NCBI GenBank assembly: GCA_009777735.1
Contig: WRLF01000013.1
Span: forward strand, 1 to 64,000
DNA from: Treponema sp.
GTDB taxonomy: Bacteria > Spirochaetota > Spirochaetia > Treponematales > Breznakiellaceae
Direction: 5' to 3'
Length of the DNA stretch: 64,000 nucleotides
The notes beneath the pieces were generated by a model. That model was not told where the DNA came from and did no database searches. It saw nothing but the letters and a program-made list of their open reading frames with translations. The translations under genes were made by a program, and so were the position numbers. The number at the start of each line of letters is the position of its first letter. Position 1 is the first letter of the stretch. Shown one piece after another: positions 20,192 to 30,466 of this stretch.

Positions 20192-21211
20192 CTAATAAAC
20201 ATCCTTCCAGTTGTTAATATTTGCCGGATCAAACCTGAAAGGAGGGCCAAGAAGGACTTCCGTTCCGCCGTCCGGGGCAAGGGTAATGGCATACTGACCG
20301 AGCCTTCCTGCGTTAAATGTGTCGCCGACAGCGCCGGTAATATCGCCGCTGGTAAGGGCGGTAGCCGTGTATGCGCCAAGGTAACCCACATCAATGGGGT
20401 TCCACAGGAACATATACGGGCAAGAGCCGTTTTCTATGTATTCTGCCATTTCTGAAGGTAACCCAAGGCCGGTAACATGTACCGTTCCGATAAGACCCTG
20501 ATCGGATACAACTTTTGCCGCCGCCGCTATGCCAACGGTGGTGGGGGCAATTATTACTTTAAGGTCGGGAAAGCTTGCCAGAAGCGCTTCTGTTTCTGAT
20601 GTTGATTTGTCGCGGAGGTCGTCACCGTATGCAATTCTCACGAGGGAAAGGTCTGCGTATCTTGGCTGCTGCAGAACTTCCTGCATTACCGCAATCCAGG
20701 CATTTTGATTCGATGCCTGGCTCGTAGCGGAAAGAATGGCAAATTCGCCCGAGCCGCCGGCCAGATCAAAAGCCGCTTCCACCAGTGTTTGGCCAATCTG
20801 CTGGGTATCCGCCTGGTTAACGTGAGTCATGCGGCTTGCGGGATTAACCGATGAGTCCAGAGAATACACTTTAATTCCCTGTTCCATTGCTCTGGCAAGC
20901 GCCGGCTGGAGCGCATCATAATCGTTGCTGACAATACAGATCGATGCTACCCGCTGGTCAATAAGCTGATTGATCATCGTTATCTGGGCCTCTGCTGTCG
21001 GCAGTTCCGGCGCCCTTAAGATAGCTTCGAATCCCTGTTCTTCAATGCCGTCTTTGAACCCGCCCATTTGGCGCTCTCCATAGGGGTTGCCGGTGTTCTT
21101 AAAGATGATGGCATGCCGTTCCGTTGTTCCTCTTTGTCTGTCACAGCCCATGAAAACGACAGTGACACAGACAAGAGCCATGATGAGTGAAAGCCCTATT
21201 ACTTTCTTCAT
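20192..21211 (-). CDS. Sugar ABC transporter substrate-binding protein (periplasmic-binding-protein-like)
   Basis: Lipoprotein signal (VVFMGCDR); type-1 periplasmic binding fold (IIFKNTGNPYGERQMGGFKDGIEEQG). Confidence 0.88.
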   Translation of the reverse strand: MKKVIGLSLIMALVCVTVVFMGCDRQRGTTERHAIIFKNTGNPYGERQMGGFKDGIEEQGFEAILRAPELPTAEAQITMINQLIDQRVASICIVSNDYDALQPALARAMEQGIKVYSLDSSVNPASRMTHVNQADTQQIGQTLVEAAFDLAGGSGEFAILSATSQASNQNAWIAVMQEVLQQPRYADLSLVRIAYGDDLRDKSTSETEALLASFPDLKVIIAPTTVGIAAAAKVVSDQGLIGTVHVTGLGLPSEMAEYIENGSCPYMFLWNPIDVGYLGAYTATALTSGDITGAVGDTFNAGRLGQYAITLAPDGGTEVLLGPPFRFDPANINNWKDVY

Positions 21212-21225
21212 ATTTTTCCTCCTGA

Positions 21226-21290
21226 AAATATTTCTACACCAAGCTACGCCGGTGATTTTCCCCTATTTACACGATAATTCATCGCCAGGA
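21226..21290 (-). pseudogene. Remnant of the 3' end of the adjacent ABC permease gene
   Basis: Minus strand encodes ...RIILAMNYRVNRGKSPA* versus the 22775-23761 permease C-terminus ...LAMNVQINRKKSPA*; flanking DNA and RBS also alignable. Confidence 0.7.
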
Positions 21291-21321
21291 TTATCCTGGG
21301 TATTTTCCATGTGCTTATATC

Positions 21322-22740
21322 TTAGCATATTTTCAGGCACTCAATACCCCAAAGGGCCGCCAGTTTTTCTATTTTTCCCGCCATATGGCCTATGCCAATG
21401 GCGCTGTGATGGGCCGGGCCGGCCTTTGACCAGCGATTTACAAATTGCTTTGCGCCTATGCTGAAGCGGTAGCGGCTATTGGTATTCCCTGTCTGCAAGA
21501 CCGGACCGGGCACGGATTCTCCCTCGGCACAGAGGAGGAAGGTACCCCCCGGCCCCTGCACTACCGAAAGTATGGTAACAGGGCCATGCTTGACGCTCAT
21601 CTGGATGGAAAGCCCCTTGCCGGGTTTGCCGTGGTAGACAGGCAAGGGAACCAGGCCTACACTCCCCTCGGCGATGGCAGTATGGGCCGGGCCGTCATGA
21701 CCCCATAATACCACGTCGTCCCTGAAATCCATGGCATAAAACTCGGCGAAGGAGCCCCCGGCACCCATGGCGTCCAGAATCTTCATGGCGATCACGTTCT
21801 TCACCTCACATTCTCCAGCTGTGGGCACATGGTGAGCGGTAAGCAGGGTATTACCCGCGATTACCGATGTTATAATATTTTCATGCTCATTGCCGTCCCA
21901 GCCTTCGTAATAGTAGGCCATGGCATCAAGGCGTTTTTTCCCTACCAGGGCATCCAGTGCGCAGGAAGTATGGGCCGCACGGTTAAGCTCCTCCCCGCTG
22001 CATTCAGTGGATACGGTAAATTCCTTTTCAAACTGCCTGCGCTTTTCCTGTATTTGCTGCAAACTTATGCTGTCCCTCAGTGCTTTTAACTCGTCAATTT
22101 CCAGCAGTTCAAAATGGCTGCCAAAGACTGAGGCAAGGAGGGTTATATCGGTATACACGTCCAGCATGCCGCAGTAGTAATGGCCAAGTATACCTATCCG
22201 GCTGTCCCGCAGTACTGCCTTCACTTGTATAGCGCTGCACCAGTCCGAAATTTCCTGCCAGGCTTCCGGGTCATCAAGCCAGCCTGTCACCATGTCATAA
22301 TCAAGACCGGCTGTGTTAAAAACATTGGCAATTTCCGGCAGTGGGCAGGCTTGGCAATGGGCGAGCCATTCGCCGGTCATTTTTCCCCGGTCACCCAGGG
22401 CATTAAATGCCTCATAGTCAATAGCCTCCACAGGCTGGAGGTTGAGTATAATTACCGGGACTTTAAGGTTTTGCGCCACCGGCAGTACCGTATGGGAAAG
22501 GGCATAGGTCGATATGTACAGAAATACCGCCTCTACCCGTTTTTCTGCAAAAAGCGCCGCCGCAGCCCTGGCTTTATCAGGATTGTCCACAAGGCCGGCA
22601 TCAATCACTTCAAGGCCGTTTTTGGAAAGTTTTTCACCGATACTTTTTTGGTAGCCTTTGATCCTGTCTAAAAGCCCGTCAAACTGAGCCCAATAGGTAT
22701 CAAGTCCTATGCCAAATAAACCTATACAAATTTTTCCCAT
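21322..22740 (-). CDS. L-fucose/L-arabinose isomerase-fold protein
   Basis: ORF with ATG at 22740 after RBS AGGAGGAAGA; N-terminal AraA/FucI-like organisation; sugar ABC context. Confidence 0.75.
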   Translation of the reverse strand: MGKICIGLFGIGLDTYWAQFDGLLDRIKGYQKSIGEKLSKNGLEVIDAGLVDNPDKARAAAALFAEKRVEAVFLYISTYALSHTVLPVAQNLKVPVIILNLQPVEAIDYEAFNALGDRGKMTGEWLAHCQACPLPEIANVFNTAGLDYDMVTGWLDDPEAWQEISDWCSAIQVKAVLRDSRIGILGHYYCGMLDVYTDITLLASVFGSHFELLEIDELKALRDSISLQQIQEKRRQFEKEFTVSTECSGEELNRAAHTSCALDALVGKKRLDAMAYYYEGWDGNEHENIITSVIAGNTLLTAHHVPTAGECEVKNVIAMKILDAMGAGGSFAEFYAMDFRDDVVLWGHDGPAHTAIAEGSVGLVPLPVYHGKPGKGLSIQMSVKHGPVTILSVVQGPGGTFLLCAEGESVPGPVLQTGNTNSRYRFSIGAKQFVNRWSKAGPAHHSAIGIGHMAGKIEKLAALWGIECLKIC

Positions 22741-22774
22741 TCTTCCTCCTGGAAATTGTCTTTTTTTCACCAGG

Positions 22775-23761
22775 TTATGCCGGTGATTTTTTCCTGTTTA
22801 TTTGTACATTCATGGCCAATACCGAAAGTATCAGTAAAAGCCCCAGGATTATGAGTATAACCTGTGCTGATACATTCATTAAGCCAAGGCCGTAGTTGAG
22901 GAAACCGATAATAAAAACAGCAAGGAGCGGGCCGATAATGCGGCCTGTGCCGCCGGAGGTGCTTACTCCGCCGAGTACGACCATTGCAATTACTTCAAGT
23001 TCATAGGAAAGCGCTACATTGGGCCTGGTGCTGCCCATGCGGGATGTAAGAAAAATTGCGCATACCGCACACATCAACCCGGTTAACAGCCCGACAATCA
23101 TGAAGATACGGCCGGTTTTCACTCCCGAATATTTACAGGCCAGATAGTTGCTCCCCATGCCGTACAGGGTTCTGCCAAATCCGGTTTTGTGGAGTACAAT
23201 GCCAAAGATAACGGCGGCGGCGGTAAATACCAGGAGGATAAAAGGGAACGGCCCCACATGGCCCCAGGCAAAAAATTCAAACCACTTGGGAAACCCGCCT
23301 GACGCCTGATCTTTGAGGATCACATAGGCGGCACCCCGGTATATGGTCATGGTAGCGAGAGTCACTATCATGGCGGGGAGTTCCGGGAATTTAATCAGCA
23401 GCAGGCTGTTAATCCCTCCCAGAATCATCCCGATAAACAAAGCAGCGATAATAGCCAGGGGCATGGGGCAGCCTGCATTGTACAGCAGCGCCATTAATAC
23501 CGACGTTAACGCCACATTGGAAGCTACGGAAATATCAATTTTTCCCAGGATGATCACCATCATCATGGGGAAAACGATAAAAGCCTTATCAAGAAAATTC
23601 ATCGGCGCATTAAGAAATGTTCCAACATTAAGATACCAGGGGGAAATTATACTGTTAATAACATGCACCAGAATAAAAATAACCGCCAAAAGCCATTCCC
23701 ACTGAAGGAAAAATATTTTCCAGTTCCAGGGTTTTTCTAAGCTTAATGTCCTGTCCGCCAT
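22775..23761 (-). CDS. Sugar ABC transporter permease (RbsC family)
   Basis: Multi-TM; VVLGGVSTSGGTGRIIGPLLAVFIIGFLNYGLGL. Confidence 0.9.
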   Translation of the reverse strand: MADRTLSLEKPWNWKIFFLQWEWLLAVIFILVHVINSIISPWYLNVGTFLNAPMNFLDKAFIVFPMMMVIILGKIDISVASNVALTSVLMALLYNAGCPMPLAIIAALFIGMILGGINSLLLIKFPELPAMIVTLATMTIYRGAAYVILKDQASGGFPKWFEFFAWGHVGPFPFILLVFTAAAVIFGIVLHKTGFGRTLYGMGSNYLACKYSGVKTGRIFMIVGLLTGLMCAVCAIFLTSRMGSTRPNVALSYELEVIAMVVLGGVSTSGGTGRIIGPLLAVFIIGFLNYGLGLMNVSAQVILIILGLLLILSVLAMNVQINRKKSPA

Positions 23762-23769
23762 AGTTCCCC

Positions 23770-24759
23770 CTATATCGCCCTTTGGCGCAGATTGACCCGG
23801 TCATTGTTTCGTTTTATCAGTACATTGGTAATGATTGCCGCAAGGATCACAAAACCCTGAATTGCCTGCTGCCAAAACGGAGACACCCTGATAAGGGGCA
23901 GGGCATTGTCCAGTATGCCGAAGAGTATAACGCCCAGTACCAGCCCCATTACTTTGCCTCGTCCGCCTGATACTGCAATACCGCCGAGTACGCAGGAGGC
24001 AATCACTTTCATTTCGTAACCGGTGGCGGTATCCCCCTGAGCCGATGCAAACTTTGAAACCCACAACACCCCGGCAAGACCTGCAAGAAACCCCATCAAT
24101 ACATACACGAGGGTAATGATTTGCTTTGATGGAAGGCCTATAATATCAGCAGCTTCGCGGTTGGAGCCTACCGCGTAAATCCGCCTTCCGGTACGGGTAT
24201 GATTGATAAAATAAAAAAAGACTACAAAAATGACAACCGCGATTGCGATAAGGTTATTGATGCCCAAAACGGAGTTCGTTGTCATGCGCTTAAAGTTGTC
24301 GGGCATCTGGAAGGCGCTGACCCATGCGCCGCCCGAAATCATAAATGTCATTCCCCGCATCACGTTCATCATACCCAGGCTGGCAATGATCGGCAGAATC
24401 GAAAAACGCGCAACAAGAGTCCCGGTAACAAACCCCACTGCCGCCCCAATCAGCGCACCTTCAAATACGAGGATTACCAGGGGAATTCCCGGATATGCCT
24501 TTACGGTAAGGGCTGTTGCCATGCCGGAAAACGCCACGACCGCCCCGATGGAAAGGTCTATGCCCCCGGTGAGCAGTACCATCATCATTCCTACGGAAAG
24601 AATCCCCAATATAGCCGTATTGGTAAAAAGATTGTTTAAATTATTCAGGGTAAGGAATGCCGGGTTCCGGACCTGCACGGCAAGACTCACGATAACAATA
24701 AAAACCACCAGTCCCAATTCGTGAAACCTGGCAATTTTCAGCAGCTTTTGCCCTGTCAC
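23770..24759 (-). CDS. Sugar ABC transporter permease (RbsC family)
   Basis: Multi-TM; MMVLLTGGIDLSIGAVVAFSGM, CVLGGIAVSGGRGKVMGLVLG. Confidence 0.92.
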   Translation of the reverse strand: MTGQKLLKIARFHELGLVVFIVIVSLAVQVRNPAFLTLNNLNNLFTNTAILGILSVGMMMVLLTGGIDLSIGAVVAFSGMATALTVKAYPGIPLVILVFEGALIGAAVGFVTGTLVARFSILPIIASLGMMNVMRGMTFMISGGAWVSAFQMPDNFKRMTTNSVLGINNLIAIAVVIFVVFFYFINHTRTGRRIYAVGSNREAADIIGLPSKQIITLVYVLMGFLAGLAGVLWVSKFASAQGDTATGYEMKVIASCVLGGIAVSGGRGKVMGLVLGVILFGILDNALPLIRVSPFWQQAIQGFVILAAIITNVLIKRNNDRVNLRQRAI

Positions 24760-26282
24760 TTTCCCCCCTGTGCCGGATCTGATGTCTGCATGGCTGCTTT
24801 GAGTATCATTGTCTGATCCGCGTCTTTGGTGTTAAATGTCCCTGTCACCCTGCCGTAACGCATAACTACGATACGGTCGCTCATGCCAAGCACTTCGGGC
24901 ATTTCCGAGGAAACCATGATAATCCCATAACCCATTTTTACCAGGTCGTTCATGATCTCGTAAATAGCCGTTTTAGCACCTACGTCAACGCCCTTTGTCG
25001 GTTCATCCAGTATTATTAGTTTCATGTCATGGCCCAGAAGTTTGGCAACTATCACTTTTTGCTGGTTTCCCCCCGAAAGGGTGGAAACCCTGTCGTGAAC
25101 ACTCACTGCCTTGACTCCCAGCCTGCCGGCGGTTTCTCCGGCCTGCCTGTTTTCCTCTTTTGTGTCCACCATACCGTAACGGATGAATTTTTCCAGCGCC
25201 GGAAGGCTGATGTTTTTCGCAATTTCCCAGCGCAATACCAGCCCCTGTTTCAACCGGTCTTCGGGAAGGAAACCGATGCCGGCGGCAATGGCCTGCGAGG
25301 GGTTGACCTGCGGCAGTTTTTTTCCGTCCAGGTACATGCTGCCGGAATCGTAGGAAGCGACTCCGTAAATGGTGTCGCATACCTCAGTGCGGCCTGCGCC
25401 CACAAGACCGGTCAGTGCCACAATTTCGCCCTTGCACACGGAAAAGTTTATATCTCTGAAAAAACCAGTCCTGCTTAAGTTTTCAACCCGGAACACCTCT
25501 TCGCCCGGCTGTACGTCACGACGGGGAAAAAATTGGACAATTTCACGGCCAACCATGGCCACCACAAGATCATGCTCAACCACATCGGCCATGTTCCATG
25601 TTTTGATGTACTTGCCGTCCCTGAATACCGTTACCCTATTGGCAAGGCGGTAAATGTCCTCGAAACGGTGGGATATGAATATGACCGAAACCCCTTTGTC
25701 CCGCAGGCCGATGGTTATGCGGTACAGGTCTTCACATTCCTGATTGGACAGAGCCGCCGTAGGTTCGTCCATAATAATGATTTGGGCATTGGCGGAAAGG
25801 GCTTTGGCTATTTCCACTATCTGCTGCTGGGCCACCGAAAGGCTGCCCATTTCGGCGCGGCAGTCGAATTGTGCGTCAAGCTGTTTAAGGAGTTTTGCCG
25901 CCTCTCTGTTCATGGTTTTCCAGTCGACACGGCCGAACGGCCCGGCGGTTTTTTCATGGCCCATAAAAATATTTTCCGCAACGGTAATGTCGGGAAAACA
26001 GGTTACATGCTGATAAATTGCCGCAATCCCCAAAGCCTGGGCGTCCAGGGGGTTTTTGATGCTGACTTTTGTGCCGCTCAAAAAAACATCGCCCGAATCG
26101 GGTTGGTATACTCCGGTGATAATTTTTATGAAGGTGGATTTGCCCGCGCCGTTTTCCCCCATGAGCGCATGAATTTCCCCCGGACGTAACTCAAAATGCA
26201 CATTTTCAAGTGCTTTTACGCCGGGGAAAGTTTTGGAAACATTACGCAGTTCCAGGATATTAAACATCGGGCTGTCATTCAT
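24756..26282 (-). CDS. Sugar ABC transporter ATPase (two ABC domains, RbsA type)
   Basis: Walker A GENGAGKST; LSVAQQQ; second signature LSGGNQQKVIVAK. Confidence 0.94.
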   Translation of the reverse strand: MNDSPMFNILELRNVSKTFPGVKALENVHFELRPGEIHALMGENGAGKSTFIKIITGVYQPDSGDVFLSGTKVSIKNPLDAQALGIAAIYQHVTCFPDITVAENIFMGHEKTAGPFGRVDWKTMNREAAKLLKQLDAQFDCRAEMGSLSVAQQQIVEIAKALSANAQIIIMDEPTAALSNQECEDLYRITIGLRDKGVSVIFISHRFEDIYRLANRVTVFRDGKYIKTWNMADVVEHDLVVAMVGREIVQFFPRRDVQPGEEVFRVENLSRTGFFRDINFSVCKGEIVALTGLVGAGRTEVCDTIYGVASYDSGSMYLDGKKLPQVNPSQAIAAGIGFLPEDRLKQGLVLRWEIAKNISLPALEKFIRYGMVDTKEENRQAGETAGRLGVKAVSVHDRVSTLSGGNQQKVIVAKLLGHDMKLIILDEPTKGVDVGAKTAIYEIMNDLVKMGYGIIMVSSEMPEVLGMSDRIVVMRYGRVTGTFNTKDADQTMILKAAMQTSDPAQGGK

Positions 26283-26289
26283 TTATGTA

Positions 26290-26604
26290 TTACAGTTCCT
26301 CCGTGACGGGAGCCGTCCCTTCACCGGTGACAATGGTTATGTATTCAATCCACAAGCCGAAGACGCCCAGTTTCCAGTACCTCTCTACTGTTGCAAGTCT
26401 GGTAATACCGTTTTCCCGTGCCAACTGTTCCGCCGAGGGGTAACTTCTTTCACCAAACAACCCGAAATAGACAACATTTCTTGCTTCGACCCGCATTTCC
26501 ATTGCTACATCGCCGCTGCTGTACCAGTTAACATTTCGCGTAAATGACGCGCATCCGGCGAATGTAATCACTACCAGCGCCGGTATTAACAAAATCTTCT
26601 TCAT
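26290..26604 (-). CDS. TRL-like family small lipoprotein
   Basis: FAGCASF lipobox; 104 aa; resemblance to TRL-like family proteins from memory. Confidence 0.6.
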   Translation of the reverse strand: MKKILLIPALVVITFAGCASFTRNVNWYSSGDVAMEMRVEARNVVYFGLFGERSYPSAEQLARENGITRLATVERYWKLGVFGLWIEYITIVTGEGTAPVTEEL

Positions 26605-26616
26605 GAATAGTACTCC

Positions 26617-27993
26617 TTAAAATTTGTAGCTTACCGTAAGCATGAATCTGTTGGCAAAACTGGCGCCCGGGATTTCCGCAGCGGTAATAGTGTCTACATT
26701 GCTGATTTCCATGGTACGCAGATTAAGGTTAAAAAACTGTCCGATATTAGTTTCAAAACCCGCGCCGATAACCAGATTTTCTATTGGGGCAAAGGTAACG
26801 CCAAACTGTAAAATGGGATTTTGCGTGGAACCGCCAACAAGATGATCTCTCCAGCCAATACCGGAGAGGCTCCAAAAAGAATCTTTTGTTTTATGATCAG
26901 AGCCGCCGCCCGAAAAACCCAGGTTTTTATATTCAATAAAATCAAGGCTCATGCCGGTATACAGGCCGATTTTTTCGAATTGGTATCGTAAACCCGCATC
27001 AATACCGGCACCCACGGTAAACCAGTTTGCACGGGGGAGTACCGGAGCGTCAGAATAAGAAGCGCACTGGGATACGCTGATAAAGTCCAGCGCCAGCCGG
27101 GGGCTGAACCGCAATGATGTCCGTCCCCATTCCAGTGTTTTCTGGTAGAATGCGGTAAGGCCCAGGCCAAATCCGCCGCCCTCTTTATGGGGATCCAGGC
27201 CCATTAACAGGGAGGTATCTCCCGAATACCTTCTGGCAAACTGCACGGTATAATTCAACTCGGCGGAAGCAACATTGGTATTGTTCCACTCGTACAATGC
27301 ACCCGCCAGAATTCCCAATTGCGAATCTTTCACATCAGTCATTCTCAGGGTTGGCTCCGCATCGCCCGGGCTGTCGGTAGTGACTTCTATTGCAGGGAAC
27401 TTAAACCCGATACGCGTCCAGACGGACAGATCGCCTAACGATGTTCCGGCACCCAGGGCAATGCTGATATCTCCTGCGGGGTTACTACGGCTTACCAGGT
27501 CGCCGTCATAGGTTGTCCGGTTGAAATTATCTCTGATAATAAAATCAAGGCGGAACCCAAAGTCGGCTATGCCGAAAAGCACTGCCAGATTGTTGTTAAA
27601 TCCCATTGCCGAGGTTACTTTTATTTTACCTTCGCTGTCTTCGTCCCTGTCGCCAGAACCGGTTATGATGGAACCGCCGTAAAATAAACCCAGATAGTTG
27701 CTGCCAAGGGTTTGGCCGTACCCCAGGCTTATCGTGGGGACATTACCGTCATTGAGATAGCCGCCGATGAAAAGGAACTTGCCGATTTCGGGATTAAATA
27801 CGACCGGATCTATGTAATCGTCCACGTCCGATGTAAACCGCTGCACACTAAAACGGCTTTCCACGCTTTCGGTCAGTACGGCGTTAAAATCCCAGTCTAA
27901 AAGAAAGTCACGCGCATTATTGAGGTTTGGTTGAGCCCATGCCGCCGTGCCTGCCGCCAGGGTTACGGCAAGGAATACCACAATTTTCTTCAT
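26617..27993 (-). CDS. Outer-membrane beta-barrel protein (predicted)
   Basis: Signal peptide MKKIVVFLAVTLAAGTAAWAQ; alternating aromatic/glycine beta-strands; C-terminal FMLTVSYKF. Confidence 0.7.
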   Translation of the reverse strand: MKKIVVFLAVTLAAGTAAWAQPNLNNARDFLLDWDFNAVLTESVESRFSVQRFTSDVDDYIDPVVFNPEIGKFLFIGGYLNDGNVPTISLGYGQTLGSNYLGLFYGGSIITGSGDRDEDSEGKIKVTSAMGFNNNLAVLFGIADFGFRLDFIIRDNFNRTTYDGDLVSRSNPAGDISIALGAGTSLGDLSVWTRIGFKFPAIEVTTDSPGDAEPTLRMTDVKDSQLGILAGALYEWNNTNVASAELNYTVQFARRYSGDTSLLMGLDPHKEGGGFGLGLTAFYQKTLEWGRTSLRFSPRLALDFISVSQCASYSDAPVLPRANWFTVGAGIDAGLRYQFEKIGLYTGMSLDFIEYKNLGFSGGGSDHKTKDSFWSLSGIGWRDHLVGGSTQNPILQFGVTFAPIENLVIGAGFETNIGQFFNLNLRTMEISNVDTITAAEIPGASFANRFMLTVSYKF

Positions 27994-28046
27994 ACAAAAC
28001 TCCTTAATATAATGTACAATTGACAGTGAACACTTCTCACTTAAAT

Positions 28047-30446
28047 TTACGGATTAGACGTATCCACAATCAGATTGTAGACCTGTGTGGCCGGATAAGT
28101 CGTTGTATTATTAGGAACATTTCCGCCGTCCGCAACACCGTCCAGAGAGCCGCGGTTAGACTGCACAAAAATATGCAATTTACCGTGTTCCTTCCAGATG
28201 TCGGTGTCAAAGGAGGGTTCCCAGAAGTTCACCGAGAAATCCGTCAGGACGGTTCTTTTCCACTTGTTAGGGCCTTCGGGGCCGTCAATGTTGGCAGTGG
28301 AGTACATGACGACGCGCCTTTCATCCAGCGTATTATCTGCGGTCGTCACCGAATCAACGCGGCTGTCCTGATACCGGCATATAAAGAACGCTTCTACAAA
28401 GCCGGTGTTATCGTTTTTCCGTACTACCATGCGCGGACGGGAAAGCGGGGAGGTTATTGTTCCGCTGCCTCCAATGTAGGGATTACGAATGGTGTTTTCA
28501 TTGAATGTCCGGTATGTTACCTGGGTTATTTTCCATTCCCCGCCCGTAGCAGTGCCGGTAGTATGGTAGATAACCCGGTATTGAATGGGGCCAAGATTGG
28601 GAGTTCCGGCTTGAGTAGTACTGAAGTAGGTTAAAATATACGGGCGTCCCCCCTCGCCGGTCATATTCGTCTGGTTCATCAGGTTCCTGTTATAGTCAAT
28701 TGGCCATACCTGTTCCGCCCTTTGAGCGGCATTATTGGTATTAGCCGGACCGGCGGGTACGTTAATTTGCCTGCCGCTCATAGTAGACCAAGTACTCCCC
28801 CCGTTATCTGAATACATATAGTACTTGTGCGAGTTGGTTTCGACATTGGGGGTTTCGCGGAATGTCCAGGACAGGTGTATCCTTCCTGTCTCGTCCACAA
28901 ACATCTGCCAGTACGGGCTGAATGACTGACCGGTTGCATTTTGTAATGTTCCGTCCAACAGCCGGTCGTGCACCCGGTGCCAGGTTTGAGTGACGGTGTC
29001 ATACCTGTTCAAAACCATATAGCCGGAACCGGAGCCGCCCTGCCGGTACGCAAAGAGCAAATCCCCCGGCTTGACCAGTGAACCGGCCTGCGCATGTTGT
29101 ATCTTGTAGAATTCCACGTAGGTTACGCTGCTTTCCGCAGCGGCTTGTTGCCCATGAGTCGTTCCTATCATGAGCCGCCGGTGTGAATTCATGGGGAATT
29201 CGCCGGGCGCCGCCCCCCGGTAGTAATGCAATTGCCCGTTGTGACGGTTCACAGCCATGTGGAAATAGCCGTCGCCGTCCACAATAAGGCTGATCCCATT
29301 ATGGGCGTTATTGACAAGTCCGGTAATATCGCTGGTAGTCAATGTAAAGGTAGTTTCGTCCAGACGGCGTTTCCCGAATATGATGGTACCATTATTACTC
29401 GTTGAATGGGCAAAATACGCAGTGAACTGCCAGGAAGTACCCGTCGCGGGGTCTGTCCAGGTTGCCATGGAGCTTTGCCGGAATGCTACGCCGTTTACCG
29501 AATTGTGGCTTGCTCCCATTCCCGCTGTAATAAGGCGCACAGTGCCGGTTCTTTGTGCGGCTGTAAATGTTGATATGTCAGAATTCAAAGTTGATACCCT
29601 TGCGGTTTCATCCCCTTGATTAGTAAGGGTGAGTAACGCTGTTTCCTGGGCTTGAATAGCGGCGTTCAACGCATTGGCAGCCGATTCGGACACCCATGTA
29701 AATTCCGCCGCTACATTTGATTCATTCCTGTTGGCAGGAAGGGAAGCTACAGAAAAATGGAGCGCTTTTGCTTCCGCAATTTTCGCCGCCAGGAGGTTTC
29801 CCAAGGTTCCCGGCGTTTTGGCATCATTAAAATCTTGTAGTGCTGTTTGCAGCGTCTCTATCGCTGCTTCTACGCCTTCATCAAGGATGGAGGGATCGTC
29901 TACCACGGCTTGCGCATGTGCAATGGCATCAACCAATGCATTTGCAACCGTAATGGGTACCCACATTGTGGTATAGATGACATCGCCTTCAGAGGCGGCG
30001 GGTACCGCTGATTCTTTCGTCTCTTCCGCAAACTCAATAAGGAATGTAAGGCCGGTTCTGTCGGCGGTATAGGTCCCGGTCCGTTTGGCATTTTCAAAAG
30101 TGTCCATCGCCGTTTGCAGCATTGTTTTTGTAGTTTCCACAATTTCTTCGGCTGCCCAGATATTATCCATGATGTTCTGCGCCAGGGTAATGGCGTTATT
30201 CAGCGCAGCAGCCGTTTGCGGGGTTACCCACGGCTGACCGAAGGGAATTCCAGTCCCGTTCACGTCAATCTCCGTATTATCGATTAACTCTTGCGCCTCT
30301 TCGATAAGGTCTTCCAGCCCGCTTTTGTCAACTGTAGGAGGGCTAATTGTACCGCGGCCGATTCCGGGATCATCGCATGTTCCAAACATAACCAGCAAAC
30401 CTGCCAGCAGCGCCCATAGTATCCATTTTCCTGTGTTCTTTTTCAC
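28047..30446 (-). CDS. Lipoprotein with N-terminal FIVAR-like helical repeats and a BNR_4-like propeller domain
   Basis: LVMFGTC lipobox; HNGISLIVDGDGYFHMAVNRHNGQLHYYRG; SSVTYVEFYKI...GDLLFAYRQGGSGSGYMVLNRYD. Confidence 0.72.
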   Translation of the reverse strand: MKKNTGKWILWALLAGLLVMFGTCDDPGIGRGTISPPTVDKSGLEDLIEEAQELIDNTEIDVNGTGIPFGQPWVTPQTAAALNNAITLAQNIMDNIWAAEEIVETTKTMLQTAMDTFENAKRTGTYTADRTGLTFLIEFAEETKESAVPAASEGDVIYTTMWVPITVANALVDAIAHAQAVVDDPSILDEGVEAAIETLQTALQDFNDAKTPGTLGNLLAAKIAEAKALHFSVASLPANRNESNVAAEFTWVSESAANALNAAIQAQETALLTLTNQGDETARVSTLNSDISTFTAAQRTGTVRLITAGMGASHNSVNGVAFRQSSMATWTDPATGTSWQFTAYFAHSTSNNGTIIFGKRRLDETTFTLTTSDITGLVNNAHNGISLIVDGDGYFHMAVNRHNGQLHYYRGAAPGEFPMNSHRRLMIGTTHGQQAAAESSVTYVEFYKIQHAQAGSLVKPGDLLFAYRQGGSGSGYMVLNRYDTVTQTWHRVHDRLLDGTLQNATGQSFSPYWQMFVDETGRIHLSWTFRETPNVETNSHKYYMYSDNGGSTWSTMSGRQINVPAGPANTNNAAQRAEQVWPIDYNRNLMNQTNMTGEGGRPYILTYFSTTQAGTPNLGPIQYRVIYHTTGTATGGEWKITQVTYRTFNENTIRNPYIGGSGTITSPLSRPRMVVRKNDNTGFVEAFFICRYQDSRVDSVTTADNTLDERRVVMYSTANIDGPEGPNKWKRTVLTDFSVNFWEPSFDTDIWKEHGKLHIFVQSNRGSLDGVADGGNVPNNTTTYPATQVYNLIVDTSNP

Positions 30447-30466
30447 TGTACTCTCCTTGTTATATA

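Noticed and set aside
25533-26189. 218-aa plus-strand ORF
   Set aside because: Fully antisense to the RbsA-type ATPase gene, which has clear conserved motifs.
28020-28634. 204-aa plus-strand ORF
   Set aside because: Antisense to the BNR_4-like lipoprotein gene; no domain-like features.
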